From NCBI GenBank assembly GCA_026004935.1, contig BPKC01000001.1:2055281-2119280 (forward strand): a stretch of DNA of 64,000 bases, given 5' to 3'. This DNA comes from Rhodothalassiaceae bacterium (lineage in GTDB: Bacteria; Pseudomonadota; Alphaproteobacteria; Sphingomonadales; Rhodothalassiaceae). Positions 46,468 to 56,641 of the stretch are shown here, one piece after another. Position 1 is the stretch's first letter. Each line of letters starts with the position of its first letter. A program made the position numbers and the translations under genes. The notes under the pieces are model-generated. The model was given only the letters and a program-made list of their open reading frames with translations. It had not been told where the DNA came from and did not search any database.

Positions 46468-47236
46468 CGTCGTTCGCCGGCTTGACCGGCGAACCCAGCC
46501 GACGGTGAACGCAGCTCCGATGTTTGTGGGTGGTTCCACCGCCGGCTGGACCCGCCGGTCGAGCCGGCGGGTGACGAGGGAAGGAGATGGACCCGCCGGT
46601 CAGGCCGGCGGGTGACGCAGAGAGGGGGGGTGCCGGCGGGTGACGTCCTCTTTCCTCGTCATTCGCCGCGAAAGCGGCGAATCCAGCCGCGATGCGTGAC
46701 GGCTCCGGCGCTCGGGGTTGCTCCCCTTTCCACTGGACCCGCCGGTCAAGCCGGCGGGTGACGAGGGAAGGAGATGGACCCGCCGGTCAGGCCGGCGGGT
46801 GACGCAGAGAGGGGGGTGCCGGCGGGTGACGTCCTCTTTCCTCGTCATTCGCCGCGAAAGCGGCGAATCCAGCCGCCATGCGTGACGGCTCCGGCGCTCG
46901 GGGTTGCTCCCCTTTCCACTGGACCCGCCGGTCAAGCCAGCGGGTGACGTGAAAAGGAGATGGACCCGCCGGTCGAGCCGGCGGGTGACGTCCTCTTTCC
47001 TCGTCATTCGCCGCGAAAGCGGCGAATCCAGCCGCCATGCGTGACGGCTCCCGCGCCGGGGATTGACCCCGCTTCCCGCTGGACCCGCCGGTCGAGCCGG
47101 CGGGTGACGAGGAAACAAAAACGGACCCGCCGGTCAAGCCGGCAGGTGACGAGGAAACAAAAACGGACCCGCCGGTGGTCAAAACGGTGGGTGACGGGGA
47201 AAGAGAGATGGACCCGCCCGTCAGGCCGGCGGGTGA
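46468..47236. repeat. Repeat cluster 5: four REPIN-like elements plus single hairpins
   Basis: About 14 hairpins between the ubiX-like gene and the amidohydrolase. Complete elements are 46468-46576 (C-A), 46657-46763, 46843-46949 and 47002-47109 (all B-A). Single class A hairpins stand at 46588, 46775, 46961, 47122 and 47208, the last ones with mismatched stems. A heptamer array and a half-hairpin precede the cluster (46395-46438). The three class B elements share a nearly identical spacer. Confidence 0.88.
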
Positions 47237-47348
47237 GTATCAAGGATGCGCGGGGCCCGCCGGTGCTGAGACGGCCCGGCGCGTATTGACAACGCCGGCG
47301 CGCAGGCGACAGGTGATGGGGGCGCGTCAGGGGAAGGGAGGCGGCGGC

Positions 47349-49046
47349 ATGATGACGAGGCGGGCGGGACGGTCCGGCGCGCTGGCGCTGGCGCTGATGG
47401 CGCTTGCCGCCGGCAGCACCGGTGCGGCCGATGACGCCGGCATCCTGATCACGGGCGGGCCCATCTACACCGCCGAGGACGCGAATCCGCAGGTGGAGGC
47501 GGTGCTCATCATCGGCAAGCGCATCGTGTTTGCCGGCGCGCGGGCCGAGGCGGAGGACCGCGCGCGCGGCCTTTCCGAGCTGACGCTGATCGATCTGCCG
47601 GACGGGGCGGCCGCCTATCCCGGCTTCACGGATTCCCACGCGCATCTGTTCGCCATCGGCCTGCGCGAGATGACGCTGAACCTGGAAGGCACGGCAAGTC
47701 TCGCCGACATGCTGGCGCGCATCCGAGCCGAGGCGGCGCGCGGCGGCCGCGGGACGCTCTACGGCCGCGGCTGGATCGAGACCCACTGGCCGGAAGGGCG
47801 TTTCCCCACCCGCGACGATCTCGATCCCGTGACCGGCGACCGGCCCGCGCTCTTCGTGCGCGCGGACGGGCACGCGCTGGTGGCGAATTCCGCCGCGCTC
47901 GCCGCCGCCGGCATCACCGCCGACACCCCGGATCCGCCCGGCGGCGCCATCCTGCGCGACGCGACGGGGCGTCCGACCGGCATGCTGATCGATCGGGCGA
48001 TGGATCTCGTCGCCTCCCTCATGCCGAAGGAGGAGGACTTCGACCGCCGCGCCGTCTACCGCCGCGCGGATGCCGTCTACACCGCCCTCGGCTGGACCGG
48101 CGTCCACAACATGTCGGTCGCGCCCGCCGACGTGCCACTGCTCGAGGAGATGGCGGCGGAAGGCGCGCTGAAACTGAAGGTCTACAACGCCGTCACCCCC
48201 GAGGGCGCCGAGGCCCTGTTCGCGGGCGGGCCGCGCCGCGCCGCCGACGGGCGGGTGATCACCCGCGCGGTCAAGCTCTACATGGACGGCGCGCTGGGCT
48301 CGCGGGGGGCCGCGCTGCTCGCCCCCTATGCGGATGCGCCGGAGACCTCCGGCCTCCTGCAGATGACCGAGGAAGAGGCTTTGGGCTACTTCCGCAAGGG
48401 CCTCATCCACGGCATCCAGATCGTCACCCATGCGATCGGCGACCGGGCGAACCGCCTGCTGCTCGACTGGATCGCGCGCGCGATGACCGATGTCCCGGTC
48501 ACCGCCTGGACGCGGCGCGACCCGCGCTTTCGCGACGAGCACGCGCAGATCCTCCACCCCGCGGACATCCCGCGTTTCGCCGGACTCGGCGTCATCCCCT
48601 CGATGCAGCCGAGCCATGCGATCTCGGACCTCTTCTTTGCGCCCAAAAGGCTCGGGCTCGCGCGGCTCAAGGGGGCGTATGCCTGGCGGTCGCTGATCGA
48701 ATCGGGCTCCATCATCGCCGGCGGCTCGGACGCACCGGTCGAGCGCGGCGATCCCCGCATCGAGTTCTACGCCGCCGTCTACCGCCATGCCCTCGACGGC
48801 TTCCAAGGCGAGGGCTGGCATCCGGAGGAGGCGGTGGACCGGACGAGCGCGCTCAAGATGTTCACGGCCTGGGCGGCCTACGCCTCCTTCCGCGAAAAGG
48901 AGCTCGGCACCATCGCCCCCGGCAAGCGGGCCGACATCACCGTCTTCTCCGGCGACATCATGACCATCCCGCCGCCCGAGATCCTGAAGGTGGAGCCGCT
49001 TGTCACCATCATCGACGGCGAGATCGTCCACGACGCCCGCCGCTGA
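47349..49046 (+). CDS. Secreted amidohydrolase, YtcJ-like (amidohydrolase 3)
   Basis: A 565-residue metal-dependent hydrolase with a signal peptide ([13 protein letters not shown], Ala-Ala cleavage region near 25). Metal-site features are GFTDSHAHL, the carboxylate-site Lys in [17 protein letters not shown], the FRDEHAQ strand and [12 protein letters not shown] near the end. The closing [17 protein letters not shown] is typical of amidohydrolases. Members act on amide or ester bonds of varied substrates; the substrate is not evident. The start at ATG 47349 has GGGAGGCGG upstream. It lies directly after repeat cluster 5. Confidence 0.87.
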   Translation: MMTRRAGRSGALALALMALAAGSTGAADDAGILITGGPIYTAEDANPQVEAVLIIGKRIVFAGARAEAEDRARGLSELTLIDLPDGAAAYPGFTDSHAHLFAIGLREMTLNLEGTASLADMLARIRAEAARGGRGTLYGRGWIETHWPEGRFPTRDDLDPVTGDRPALFVRADGHALVANSAALAAAGITADTPDPPGGAILRDATGRPTGMLIDRAMDLVASLMPKEEDFDRRAVYRRADAVYTALGWTGVHNMSVAPADVPLLEEMAAEGALKLKVYNAVTPEGAEALFAGGPRRAADGRVITRAVKLYMDGALGSRGAALLAPYADAPETSGLLQMTEEEALGYFRKGLIHGIQIVTHAIGDRANRLLLDWIARAMTDVPVTAWTRRDPRFRDEHAQILHPADIPRFAGLGVIPSMQPSHAISDLFFAPKRLGLARLKGAYAWRSLIESGSIIAGGSDAPVERGDPRIEFYAAVYRHALDGFQGEGWHPEEAVDRTSALKMFTAWAAYASFREKELGTIAPGKRADITVFSGDIMTIPPPEILKVEPLVTIIDGEIVHDARR

Positions 49047-49075
49047 GGGCCGTCCGCGGCCGCCCGGAAGAGGCG

Positions 49076-49840
49076 CTAGAAGCGGTCCTTCATCTCGCGC
49101 AGGCGGGCGAAGACCGCGACGTCATCGGCCGCCTCGAGGCCGAGACGGGCCCGGATCTCGGGCGATTCGGGCCGCAGGAAGGGATTGGTCGCCCGCTCCA
49201 GCGCGATCGTGGAGGGCAGCGTCGGCCGGCCTTCGGCGCGCAGCCGCTCCACCTCCTTCATGCGGCGCCGGAGGGCGGGATTGCCCGGTTCGACGGTGAG
49301 CGCGAAGCGGCCGTTGGCGAGCGTGTACTCGTGCGCGCAGCACACTCGCGTCTCCCCGGGCAGCCGCCGCAGCCGGTCGAGCGAGCGCCACATCATCTCC
49401 GGGGTGCCCTCGAACAGCCGCCCGCAGCCCATGGCGAACAGCGTGTCGCCGCACAGCAGAATGCCGTCCTTCTCGAAAAGATAGGCGATGTGGTCCAGCG
49501 TGTGGCCGGGCACCGCGAGCACCGTGACGGGCCGGCCGAGCACCGTCACCCGCGCGCCGTCGCCCACCTCCTCGTCGACGGGGATGCGGCGCCCGCTGCC
49601 CTCGGGCCCCAGCACGCGCGCCGCCGTGCTTTCCTTGAGCGCGGCGATCCCGCCGACATGATCCCAGTGGTGGTGGGTGTTGAGGATGGTCTCCAGCCGC
49701 AGGTTGCGCGCGGCGAGCGCTTCCAGCGCGGGCCCGGGCTCGGGCGGGTCGACGACGGCGGCCCGGCCGTCCGCCCGGTTCGCGATCAGCCAGATGTAGT
49801 TGTCCTTCAGTGCCGGGATCGGGAGGATCTCGAGCGTCAT
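49076..49840 (-). CDS. gloB: Hydroxyacylglutathione hydrolase (glyoxalase II)
   Basis: A 254-residue metallo-beta-lactamase-fold enzyme hydrolysing S-lactoylglutathione to lactate and glutathione. The metal motif THHHWDH starts at about residue 55, followed by [24 protein letters not shown] and [13 protein letters not shown], with the C-terminal substrate-binding helices (NPFLR near the end). Length is typical. Its ATG overlaps the end of hisI by four bases. Confidence 0.94.
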   Translation of the reverse strand: MTLEILPIPALKDNYIWLIANRADGRAAVVDPPEPGPALEALAARNLRLETILNTHHHWDHVGGIAALKESTAARVLGPEGSGRRIPVDEEVGDGARVTVLGRPVTVLAVPGHTLDHIAYLFEKDGILLCGDTLFAMGCGRLFEGTPEMMWRSLDRLRRLPGETRVCCAHEYTLANGRFALTVEPGNPALRRRMKEVERLRAEGRPTLPSTIALERATNPFLRPESPEIRARLGLEAADDVAVFARLREMKDRF

Positions 49841-50244
49841 CGGCCGTCCTCCTTGCCGCCGCCTGCGCCCTCCTCCAGGAAGGACAGGCTGCGCCCATCG
49901 GCCGCAAGCCGCCGATAGAAGCAGCTCCGGCGCCCCGTATGGCAGGCGCCCCCGCCCGCCTGCTCGACGAGCAGGAGCAGCGTGTCCTGATCGCAGTCGA
50001 CGCGGATCTCGACGAGGCGCTGGACGGCGCCAGAGGTCTCGCCCTTCCTCCACAGCCGCCCGCGCGAGCGGCTGAAATAGTGGACCTCGCCGGTCGCGAG
50101 CGTGCGTGCCAGCGCCTCGCGGTTCATCCAGGCCATCATCAGCACGGCGCCGCTCGTCGCATCCTGGGCGATCGCCGGGATCAGGCCGTCGGCATTCCAG
50201 CGCGGCGCAAATCCCGTGCCCTCCTCTCTTGCCTTGCGGTCCAT
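49837..50244 (-). CDS. hisI: Phosphoribosyl-AMP cyclohydrolase
   Basis: A 135-residue HisI catalysing the third step of histidine synthesis. Family motifs are [25 protein letters not shown] text near 36-55, [13 protein letters not shown], and the metal site [12 protein letters not shown] with the later Cys residues in [13 protein letters not shown]. No HisE domain is fused. The gene overlaps gloB by four bases and is away from other his genes. Confidence 0.94.
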   Translation of the reverse strand: MDRKAREEGTGFAPRWNADGLIPAIAQDATSGAVLMMAWMNREALARTLATGEVHYFSRSRGRLWRKGETSGAVQRLVEIRVDCDQDTLLLLVEQAGGGACHTGRRSCFYRRLAADGRSLSFLEEGAGGGKEDGR

Positions 50245-50333
50245 CCATCCTCACCTTAGCAGCTGCCGGCGGCATGTCCGGCGGCATCCGGCGCCAGCAT
50301 GCCCGAGAAGCCCGGCCCGAGGAAAGAGCCGCG

Positions 50334-50780
50334 ATGGACGAGCTCTACAGCCCCGAGATCCTGGCCCTTGCCGCCGACGTTCCCTTCGTCGGCGCGCTGG
50401 AGGACGCCGATGTCGTCGCCACCGCGACCAGCCGGATCTGCGGCAGCCGGCTCAGGATGTGGGCGGTGTTCGCGCCCGACGGCGGGGCGATCGCCCGGCT
50501 CGGCGTGGAGATCAGGGCCTGCGCGCTCGGCCAGGCGGCGGCGGCGATCGTGCTGTTAGAGCTTCCCGGTCTCGCCGAGGATGCGATTCGCGCAGGCCGC
50601 GACGCCTTCCACCGCTTCCTGAAGGAGGCCGGTCCGCCGCCCGGCCCGCCGTTTGACGGGCTCGCGGTGCTCGCCCCGGTGCGCGACTGGCCGGCGCGCC
50701 ACGGCGCCGTGATGCTGCCCTTCGAGGCGGCGCTCAAGGCCTTCGCGCTCGCGCGCGAACGGCGTTCAGGTTCCGGATGA
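50334..50780 (+). CDS. Iron-sulfur cluster assembly scaffold-like protein (NifU/SufU fold)
   Basis: A 148-residue protein of the NifU-N/IscU-like fold found in alphaproteobacteria. Two of the usual conserved Cys are seen, in SRICGSRLRMW and RACALGQAAAAIV; the third scaffold Cys is not obvious, so cluster building itself is uncertain. ATG 50334 has GAGGAAAGAG upstream. It is convergent with ssb, 12 bp from its end, and is divergent from hisI. Confidence 0.78.
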   Translation: MDELYSPEILALAADVPFVGALEDADVVATATSRICGSRLRMWAVFAPDGGAIARLGVEIRACALGQAAAAIVLLELPGLAEDAIRAGRDAFHRFLKEAGPPPGPPFDGLAVLAPVRDWPARHGAVMLPFEAALKAFALARERRSGSG

Positions 50781-50792
50781 CGCCGCCCGGGC

Positions 50793-51248
50793 CTAGAAGG
50801 GAATCTCGTCGTCGAGATCCTCGGACAGCGAGGAGGCCGCATAGTCGCTCGCGCCGCCCGACGATTCGGCATCGAAGCCGCCCGTCTGGCTGTCCGCGCG
50901 GCTGTCGAGCAGCACGAGCTCGCCGCGGAAACGGCCGAGCACGATCTCGGTCGTGTAGCGGTCCTGGCCGTCCTGACCCGTCCATTTGCGGGTCTGGAGC
51001 TGGCCCTCGACATAGACCTTCGAGCCCTTGCGCAGGTAGTTCTTCGCCACCCGGCCCAGATTCTCGTTGAAGATCACGACGCGGTGCCATTCGGTGCGCT
51101 CGCGCCGGTCGCCGCTCGCCTTGTCGCGCCAGACGTCGGAGGTGGCGACCGACAGCTGCACCACCTCCGAGCCGTCGGGCAGCGAGCGCACCTCCGGGTC
51201 GCGCCCGAGATTGCCGATGATCATCACCTTGTTGAGACTGCCCGCCAT
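50793..51248 (-). CDS. ssb: Single-stranded DNA-binding protein
   Basis: A 151-residue SSB. The OB fold is evident from MAGSLNKVMIIGNLGRDPEV through EWHRVVIFNENLG and YVEGQLQTRKWTDQ-like text; the C-terminus is a Gly/Ser-rich linker and the acidic tip DLDDEIPF used to recruit replication and repair proteins. Length is normal. The gene is isolated from uvrA, its common neighbour. Confidence 0.96.
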   Translation of the reverse strand: MAGSLNKVMIIGNLGRDPEVRSLPDGSEVVQLSVATSDVWRDKASGDRRERTEWHRVVIFNENLGRVAKNYLRKGSKVYVEGQLQTRKWTGQDGQDRYTTEIVLGRFRGELVLLDSRADSQTGGFDAESSGGASDYAASSLSEDLDDEIPF

Positions 51249-51478
51249 GATCCCTGTTCTCTTCCCTCTGTTCTTGTGCCCGGGCCGCACCGGAAGCTCG
51301 GCCCCGGCCATCCTGCCGCGGGCTTCCTGCCGCATCCGCACGACCCTATCCCAACCCTGCTCGCCTTACCAGCCCCTGCAGGCCGGACGGCCCGCGGCTA
51401 AACCAACGCCCCTCTTGCGGACGCGCATCCATCGCGAAAGGCCGGGCGCTCACCACGAGAGAATGGAAAGGCCCGGCG

Positions 51479-52075
51479 ATGCCTCGCACGGTGACCACCA
51501 CCGACCTTGCGCAGGAGCGATCCCGGCTCGGCATCCCGGGCCGGGCTGCGATTCTTGCCATGCTTCTGCTTGCGGGCGGGCCCGCAGACGCGCGGCAGCG
51601 CCCGAATCCCTGCCGCATCGATCCGGCATACCGCGCCTTCGACTTCTGGCTCGGCTCGTTCACGGTCGCCCCCTTCGCCGAGCCCGAACGGGTGGTTGGC
51701 CATAACCGGATTTCACTCGCGGCCGACGGCTGCGCCCTGCTCGAGCAATGGGAGGGCGCCAGCGGCGGCCATGGCGTCAGCATCAGCCGCCTCGATCCCA
51801 TTACCCGACGGTGGGCCCACCACTGGGCTGCGCCGGGCTGCGTGATCGATCTGGAAGGCGGGCCGGACGACTCGGGCGCCATGGTGATGACGGGCACCAT
51901 CAGCTACGCGGACGCGCGCGGCACGCGGCCGTTCACCGGGCGCTGGGCGCCGCTCGGCGACGGCCAGGTGCGCCAGACCTTCCGCGAACAGGACCCCGAG
52001 ACCGGCACCTGGCGCCCGTGGTTCGACGGGCTTCATGTGCCGATCGCGAAAACCGGCGCAGACGACGTACCCTGA
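51479..52075 (+). CDS. Secreted protein, DUF1579-like
   Basis: A 198-residue protein with a hydrophobic segment at about 22-33 ending in a short signal-peptide-like region (GGPADARQ). The mature part starts CRIDPAYRAFDFWLGSFTV, where FDFWLGxF/W is a hallmark of DUF1579-like lipocalin-type proteins. Trp- and Gly-rich beta strands follow (LLEQWEGASGGHGVS). The role is unknown. ATG 51479 has GGAAAGG upstream. It is divergent from ssb. Confidence 0.72.
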   Translation: MPRTVTTTDLAQERSRLGIPGRAAILAMLLLAGGPADARQRPNPCRIDPAYRAFDFWLGSFTVAPFAEPERVVGHNRISLAADGCALLEQWEGASGGHGVSISRLDPITRRWAHHWAAPGCVIDLEGGPDDSGAMVMTGTISYADARGTRPFTGRWAPLGDGQVRQTFREQDPETGTWRPWFDGLHVPIAKTGADDVP

Positions 52076-52145
52076 CCTTTCCCTCGCGACCGAATGGACG
52101 CGAGGGACGGGCCCCGGCTGCCACCCGTTGCGCGCCCGAGACGGC

Positions 52146-52427
52146 TCAGTGACCTTCGCCGTGCGGCTCTTCCTGCGGCTGTTCGCCCGACTGCTCCTCG
52201 CCGGTCGACTCCTCGGCCGGAGCCGCCTCTTCGGTCGCCTCCTCGGCCGGAGCCGCCTCTTCGGTCGCCTCCTCGGCGGGCGCCGCCTGTTCGGCCGGCG
52301 CGGCCTGCTCGGCTGCCGGCGCCTGCTCCTCGGCCGGCGCGGCCTGCTCCTTCTCGCCGCCGCGGTCGCAGGCCGCCAGCATGAAGACGAGACCGAGCGC
52401 CGAAAGTCCGGTCACCAGCTTGCGCAT
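52146..52427 (-). CDS. Small Ala/Glu-rich lipoprotein
   Basis: A 93-residue protein with a lipoprotein signal peptide (LGLVFMLAAC, lipid-modified Cys about residue 20). The mature part is low-complexity Ala/Pro/Glu, with APAEEATEEA repeated in tandem. ATG 52427 has a perfect AAAGGAGG upstream. Such acidic, disordered lipoproteins are common and unassigned. The repeats are made of near-identical codons, so the copy number may vary between strains. Confidence 0.75.
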   Translation of the reverse strand: MRKLVTGLSALGLVFMLAACDRGGEKEQAAPAEEQAPAAEQAAPAEQAAPAEEATEEAAPAEEATEEAAPAEESTGEEQSGEQPQEEPHGEGH

Positions 52428-52598
52428 GTCTTCCTCCTTTTCCATCCGGCGGGCGGGCCTTCGCGGATGCCCGCCGCTGCCCGTGCCGGCATGCGCCGGC
52501 CCGCGCGGACCCTCGGGGCCCGCCCGTCCGCCTTATACACCATAGCTTAAGACGGTTGAACAGGCTTTTTGCCGCCGCGGCGCGGCGACGGCCGACGG

Positions 52599-53399
52599 TC
52601 ACCGGGCCGCAACAGCCGGTCCCGCCGCCGGCCGCGATCGCAGGGTGAGCACGATGGCGAGCGTGACCGTCGTGACCTGCATCGCCAGCGGCAGCCAGCC
52701 GGCGAAGGCGCCCCCGCCCACCTCGAACAGGCTCCAGGCGAAATTCAGCAGGCCGTGCAGCAGCACCGGAACCCAGAGATTGTAGCCCCGGCGCTCGTAG
52801 AGCCAGGCGAAGACGACGGCGCCCGCCGCGGTGATCGCGAAGGTCATCACCGAGTCGAGAGAGGGATCGGCCAGCGGATCGGCGTGCCCCAGCCCGAAGA
52901 GGACGGCCGGCACCCCCGCCGCCGCCCAGAAGGGCCAGCCGGCGAGCCGCCGCAGCAGACCGAAGCCGGCCCCGCGGAAGACGACCTCCTCGGCGAAGGG
53001 GCCGATGAAGGCGAGGTAGAGGACGCCGAAGTCCAGAACGCCGGGATCGACGGGGTAGAACACCGCGAAGACGACATAGGCCGGCAGCACGGCAGGCAGG
53101 ACGAGCCGCAGCGCCGGCCCGATCGGCGCGCTGATACCGAGTCCCTCGCCCGCCCCGCGAAGCGACGCCTGCCGGCCCGTGGCGGCAAGACCGAGCGCGA
53201 CGATCCCCGCCGCCGCCAGCACGTCGACGACCGCAAGCAGGGTGTTCACGAGCTGCGGGTGGATCCCGCCGAGCATCTGCGCAAAGCCCGCCCAGCCCGG
53301 CAGCAGCCCGAGCAGCTGGCGGTCGAACCGGAAGAAGGCCAGCGCGCCCGCCGCGCCGGCGATGCCGACGAGCCCCTTTCTTCCCGATCCTGCCTCCAT
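52599..53399 (-). CDS. CPBP-family intramembrane metalloprotease
   Basis: A 266-residue membrane protein with about seven to eight helices. The CPBP (Abi/CAAX-like) motifs are present: Glu-Glu in GPFAEEVVFRGAGFG, the FGLGHADP His, and HGLLNFAWSLFE near the C-terminus. Members act as intramembrane proteases or scaffolds; in bacteria some protect against bacteriocins. ATG 53399 has GGAAAGAGG upstream. mmcB lies 38 bp upstream on the same strand. Confidence 0.84.
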   Translation of the reverse strand: MEAGSGRKGLVGIAGAAGALAFFRFDRQLLGLLPGWAGFAQMLGGIHPQLVNTLLAVVDVLAAAGIVALGLAATGRQASLRGAGEGLGISAPIGPALRLVLPAVLPAYVVFAVFYPVDPGVLDFGVLYLAFIGPFAEEVVFRGAGFGLLRRLAGWPFWAAAGVPAVLFGLGHADPLADPSLDSVMTFAITAAGAVVFAWLYERRGYNLWVPVLLHGLLNFAWSLFEVGGGAFAGWLPLAMQVTTVTLAIVLTLRSRPAAGPAVAAR

Positions 53400-53437
53400 C
53401 CTCTTTCCTTTCCGGCTTCGACACGGGCCGCGGGCGG

Positions 53438-53956
53438 TCACGGCCACGGCGCTTCGAGCGTTCCACGCGGCCGCAGCCGGCGGGCCGCGGTGCGCGCGAA
53501 ACGCAGCGTGAGCGCCCGGCGGCGCGCCGGGTGAAGGTCCGTCAGCCGCGCGGGCCGGCGGACCGCGCCGTCATGCCGGTCCACCACCATGATGCCGATG
53601 GCCTCGCCCCAGGGGTCGAGCTCGGCGAACAGCCCCAGCGGAAAGTCCTCCGGCACCGCGAAGAAGAACAGGTCGCAGAAGGGCAGATACTCCGTCCACT
53701 TGGCGTCCGCGCGATAGTCCGCCACCGAGGACTTGACCTCCACGATCGCGATCCGCCCGCGTTCGTCGATGCCGATGACATCGACGCGCCGGCCGTTGCC
53801 CAGGGGAAACTCGAACAGGCAGGCGAAGCCCGCCGCCTCCAGCACCGCGGCCGCGCCGCGCGCGAGCGCCTCGCCCGGCTGCGCTGCGGCCCGCCCCGCC
53901 GGCTGCGGCAGCATGCGGGCGGGAGAACCTGCGACGGAATGGCCCCGGCGGCGCAT
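53438..53956 (-). CDS. mmcB: MmcB-family putative DNA repair endonuclease
   Basis: A 172-residue protein of the MmcB (DUF321) family, restriction-endonuclease fold, found in alphaproteobacteria and tied to DNA repair. The nuclease core is GRRVDVIGIDERGRIAIVEVKSS with the D-(x)n-E-x-K pattern; SVADYRADAKWTEYLPFCDLFFFAVP is highly typical. I chose ATG 53956; the frame is open for about 25 further residues. It may be damage-inducible, but I see no clear LexA box. Confidence 0.82.
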   Translation of the reverse strand: MRRRGHSVAGSPARMLPQPAGRAAAQPGEALARGAAAVLEAAGFACLFEFPLGNGRRVDVIGIDERGRIAIVEVKSSVADYRADAKWTEYLPFCDLFFFAVPEDFPLGLFAELDPWGEAIGIMVVDRHDGAVRRPARLTDLHPARRRALTLRFARTAARRLRPRGTLEAPWP

Positions 53957-54066
53957 CGCGGCATCCCCTTCCCTGTCCTGCCGTCGTCGCCGCACATGGA
54001 ACGGAAAAGGAACAGCCGCTGTCAAGCGCATCCTTGCGCCGGCTGGCGGACCGCCGGCCCGGCGGA

Positions 54067-54513
54067 TCACCAGGTTCCGGTGTTGGGCATGGACTTCCAC
54101 GGCTCCTTCGGCGGCAGCGCCTCGCCGCGCTGGAGCAGCTCGATCGAGATTCCGTCCGGCGAGCGCACGAAGGCCATGCGGCCGTCGCGCGGCGGCCGGT
54201 TGATGGTGACCCCGCCCTCCATCAGCCGCGCGCAGGTCTCGTAGATGTCGTCGACGCGGAAGGCGAGATGGCCGAAGTTGCGTCCGCCCGTGTACTCCTC
54301 GGGATCCCAGTTGTAGGTGAGCTCGATCATGGGTGCCCAGTCCCGTCTTGCACGTTCGACGTCGCCCGGGGCCGCGAGAAAGACGAGGGTGTAGCGGCCT
54401 TCCGGATAGTCCTTGCGGCTGATCTCCACGAGGCCGAGCTTGTCGCAATAGAAGTCGAGCGCGGCATCGAGATTCTTCACCCGCACCATCGCATGCAGAA
54501 ATTCCATCGCCAT
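54067..54513 (-). CDS. gloA: Lactoylglutathione lyase-like (glyoxalase I, VOC fold)
   Basis: A 148-residue vicinal-oxygen-chelate enzyme. The start ([24 protein letters not shown]) and [15 protein letters not shown] match glyoxalase I, which converts the methylglyoxal-glutathione adduct to S-lactoylglutathione, the substrate of GloB. Expected metal ligands are His7-8 area, Glu in IELTYNWD, His in FGHLAF and Glu in SIELLQ. ATG 54513 has GGGGAG eight bases upstream; ATG 54507 is also possible. Placed 22 bp after parE. Confidence 0.85.
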   Translation of the reverse strand: MAMEFLHAMVRVKNLDAALDFYCDKLGLVEISRKDYPEGRYTLVFLAAPGDVERARRDWAPMIELTYNWDPEEYTGGRNFGHLAFRVDDIYETCARLMEGGVTINRPPRDGRMAFVRSPDGISIELLQRGEALPPKEPWKSMPNTGTW

Positions 54514-54535
54514 CCTCGTCACTCCCCGTGCCGGT

Positions 54536-56518
54536 CTAGACGTCCAGCGCATCCGCGGCGAGCAGATGCGCGTGTTCCTGCAGAAAGCGGAAGCGCTCCT
54601 CGGCCTTGCGCCCCATCAGCCGCTCGACGAGCCGGCGCACGGCGGCCAGATCCTTCGGCTCGTCCGGCAGCCGCACCCGGATCAGCGTGCGCGTCGCCGG
54701 ATCCATGGTGGTTTCCTTGAGCTGGGCGGGCGGCATCTCGCCGAGGCCCTTGAAGCGCGCCACCTGCACGTTCCTGCGCCCCCTGAAGACCGTGGCGAGC
54801 AGCTCCTCCCTGTGGGCGTCGTCGCGCGCATAGGCGACGGTCGCGCCATGCGAGAGGCGGTAGAGCGGCGGCTGGGCGAGATAGAGCCGGCCTGCGCGCA
54901 CGAGCGCCGGCATCTCGCGGAAGAAGAAGGTCATGAGCAGGCTGGCGATGTGCATGCCGTCGACATCGGCATCCGTCATGATGATGACCTTGCCGTAGCG
55001 CAGCGCCGCCGGATCGCAGTCGCGCCCCATGCCGCAGCCGAGCGCCTGGGCGATGTCGCGGATCTCCTGGTTGGCGAGGATCTTCTCGGCCGAGGCGGAG
55101 GCGACGTTCAGGATCTTGCCGCGGATCGGCAGCACGGCCTGGGTGCGCCGATCGCGGGCCTGCTTGGCGGATCCGCCGGCCGAATCGCCCTCGACGATGA
55201 AGATCTCGGTGCGCTCGGGATCCTCGAGGGTGCAATCGGTCAGCTTGCCGGGCAGCCGCACCTTGTGGCGGTTGGTCGCGGTCTTGCGCTTGATTTCGCG
55301 CTCGGCGCGCCGGCGCAGACGCTCGTCCATGCGATCCAGCGCCAGCCCCAGCACCGCGTCCGCGCGCTGGGGGTCCTCCGCCAGCCAGTGGTCGAAGGCG
55401 TCGCGCACCACGGAATCCACCAGCCGGCCGGCCTCCGGCGAGGACAGCCGCTCCTTCGTCTGGCCCTGGAACTGCGGCTCGGCGATGAAGACCGAGAGCG
55501 CCGCCGCCATCTCGCCGGCGACATCGTCCGTCGTCAGTTGCTGGGCGCGGCGGTTGCCCGCCATCTCGCCGTAGAATTTGAGCGAGCGGGTGAGCGCAAG
55601 CCGGAAGGCCGCCTCATGCGTGCCGCCGTCGGGCGTGGGCACCGTGTTGCAGTAGCTGGCGAGAAACCCGTCGCCGCCGATCGGCCAGGCCGCGGCCCAT
55701 TCGACGATCCCGCCGCTCTCCGGCGCCGCGCGGCCGGCGAAGATCGCATCGCCGGCAAGCGTCCGCCCTGCGAGCTCGCTGTCGAGGAAATCCCTCAGCC
55801 CGCCCGGGAAATGCAGCGCCGCCTCGGCCGGCACATCCGCCCGCCCCGCAAGCAGCTCGCCCGCGCAGCGCCAGTGGATCGTGACCCCCTGGAACAGATA
55901 GGCCTTCGAGCGCACCATGCGGAAGATGCGGGCGGGATCGAAGCGCGCATTCTCGCCGAAGATCTCGGGATCGGGCGCGAAGGTGACGACGGTGCCGCGG
56001 CGGTTCGGCGCGGCGCCCACCTCCTCCACAGGTCCGAGCGGCCGGCCCCGGCGGTAGCGCTGACGGTAGAGCCGGCGCTCGCGTGCGACTTCGACCTCCA
56101 GCTCCGCGCTCAGCGCGTTGACGACGGAAATCCCGACACCATGGAGCCCGCCGGCCGCACGGTAGACCCCCGCCTTGAACTTGCCGCCCGAATGAAGCGT
56201 CGTCAGGATCACCTCGAGCGCCGATTTGTCGGGAAACTTCGGGTGCGGGTCGACGGGTATGCCGCGGCCGTTGTCGGAAATCCGCACGCGGCCGTCGGCC
56301 AGCAGCTCCACCTCGATCCGGCTCGCATGGCCCGCCACCGCCTCGTCCATCGCGTTGTCGAGCACCTCGGCGACGAGATGGTGCAGCGCCCGCGCATCCG
56401 TGCCGCCGATGTACATGCCGGGGCGCTTGCGCACGGGCTCGAGGCCCTCGAGGACCTCGATGTCGGCCGCGGAATAGGCCTTGTCTCCGGTTCCGACCGC
56501 CGAAAACAGGTCGTTCAT
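54536..56518 (-). CDS. parE: DNA topoisomerase IV subunit B
   Basis: A 660-residue GHKL ATPase subunit of topoisomerase IV. ATPase motifs are [22 protein letters not shown] and [15 protein letters not shown]; the TOPRIM part has [24 protein letters not shown] and the metal site [11 protein letters not shown]. The choice of ParE over GyrB rests on [18 protein letters not shown] and length. ATG 56518 follows AAGGGGATGAG. The gene is 40 kb from parC. Confidence 0.94.
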   Translation of the reverse strand: MNDLFSAVGTGDKAYSAADIEVLEGLEPVRKRPGMYIGGTDARALHHLVAEVLDNAMDEAVAGHASRIEVELLADGRVRISDNGRGIPVDPHPKFPDKSALEVILTTLHSGGKFKAGVYRAAGGLHGVGISVVNALSAELEVEVARERRLYRQRYRRGRPLGPVEEVGAAPNRRGTVVTFAPDPEIFGENARFDPARIFRMVRSKAYLFQGVTIHWRCAGELLAGRADVPAEAALHFPGGLRDFLDSELAGRTLAGDAIFAGRAAPESGGIVEWAAAWPIGGDGFLASYCNTVPTPDGGTHEAAFRLALTRSLKFYGEMAGNRRAQQLTTDDVAGEMAAALSVFIAEPQFQGQTKERLSSPEAGRLVDSVVRDAFDHWLAEDPQRADAVLGLALDRMDERLRRRAEREIKRKTATNRHKVRLPGKLTDCTLEDPERTEIFIVEGDSAGGSAKQARDRRTQAVLPIRGKILNVASASAEKILANQEIRDIAQALGCGMGRDCDPAALRYGKVIIMTDADVDGMHIASLLMTFFFREMPALVRAGRLYLAQPPLYRLSHGATVAYARDDAHREELLATVFRGRRNVQVARFKGLGEMPPAQLKETTMDPATRTLIRVRLPDEPKDLAAVRRLVERLMGRKAEERFRFLQEHAHLLAADALDV

Positions 56519-56641
56519 CTCATCCCCTTCCAAGGAGACGGGCGGACCGCAGGACGCATGCGGCAGCGGCCACCCGACGCCGCCACATCATGCGCACGAA
56601 CCGCGCCCGCACACAAGATCTCGCTTGCGGCCTCCCGCGTC

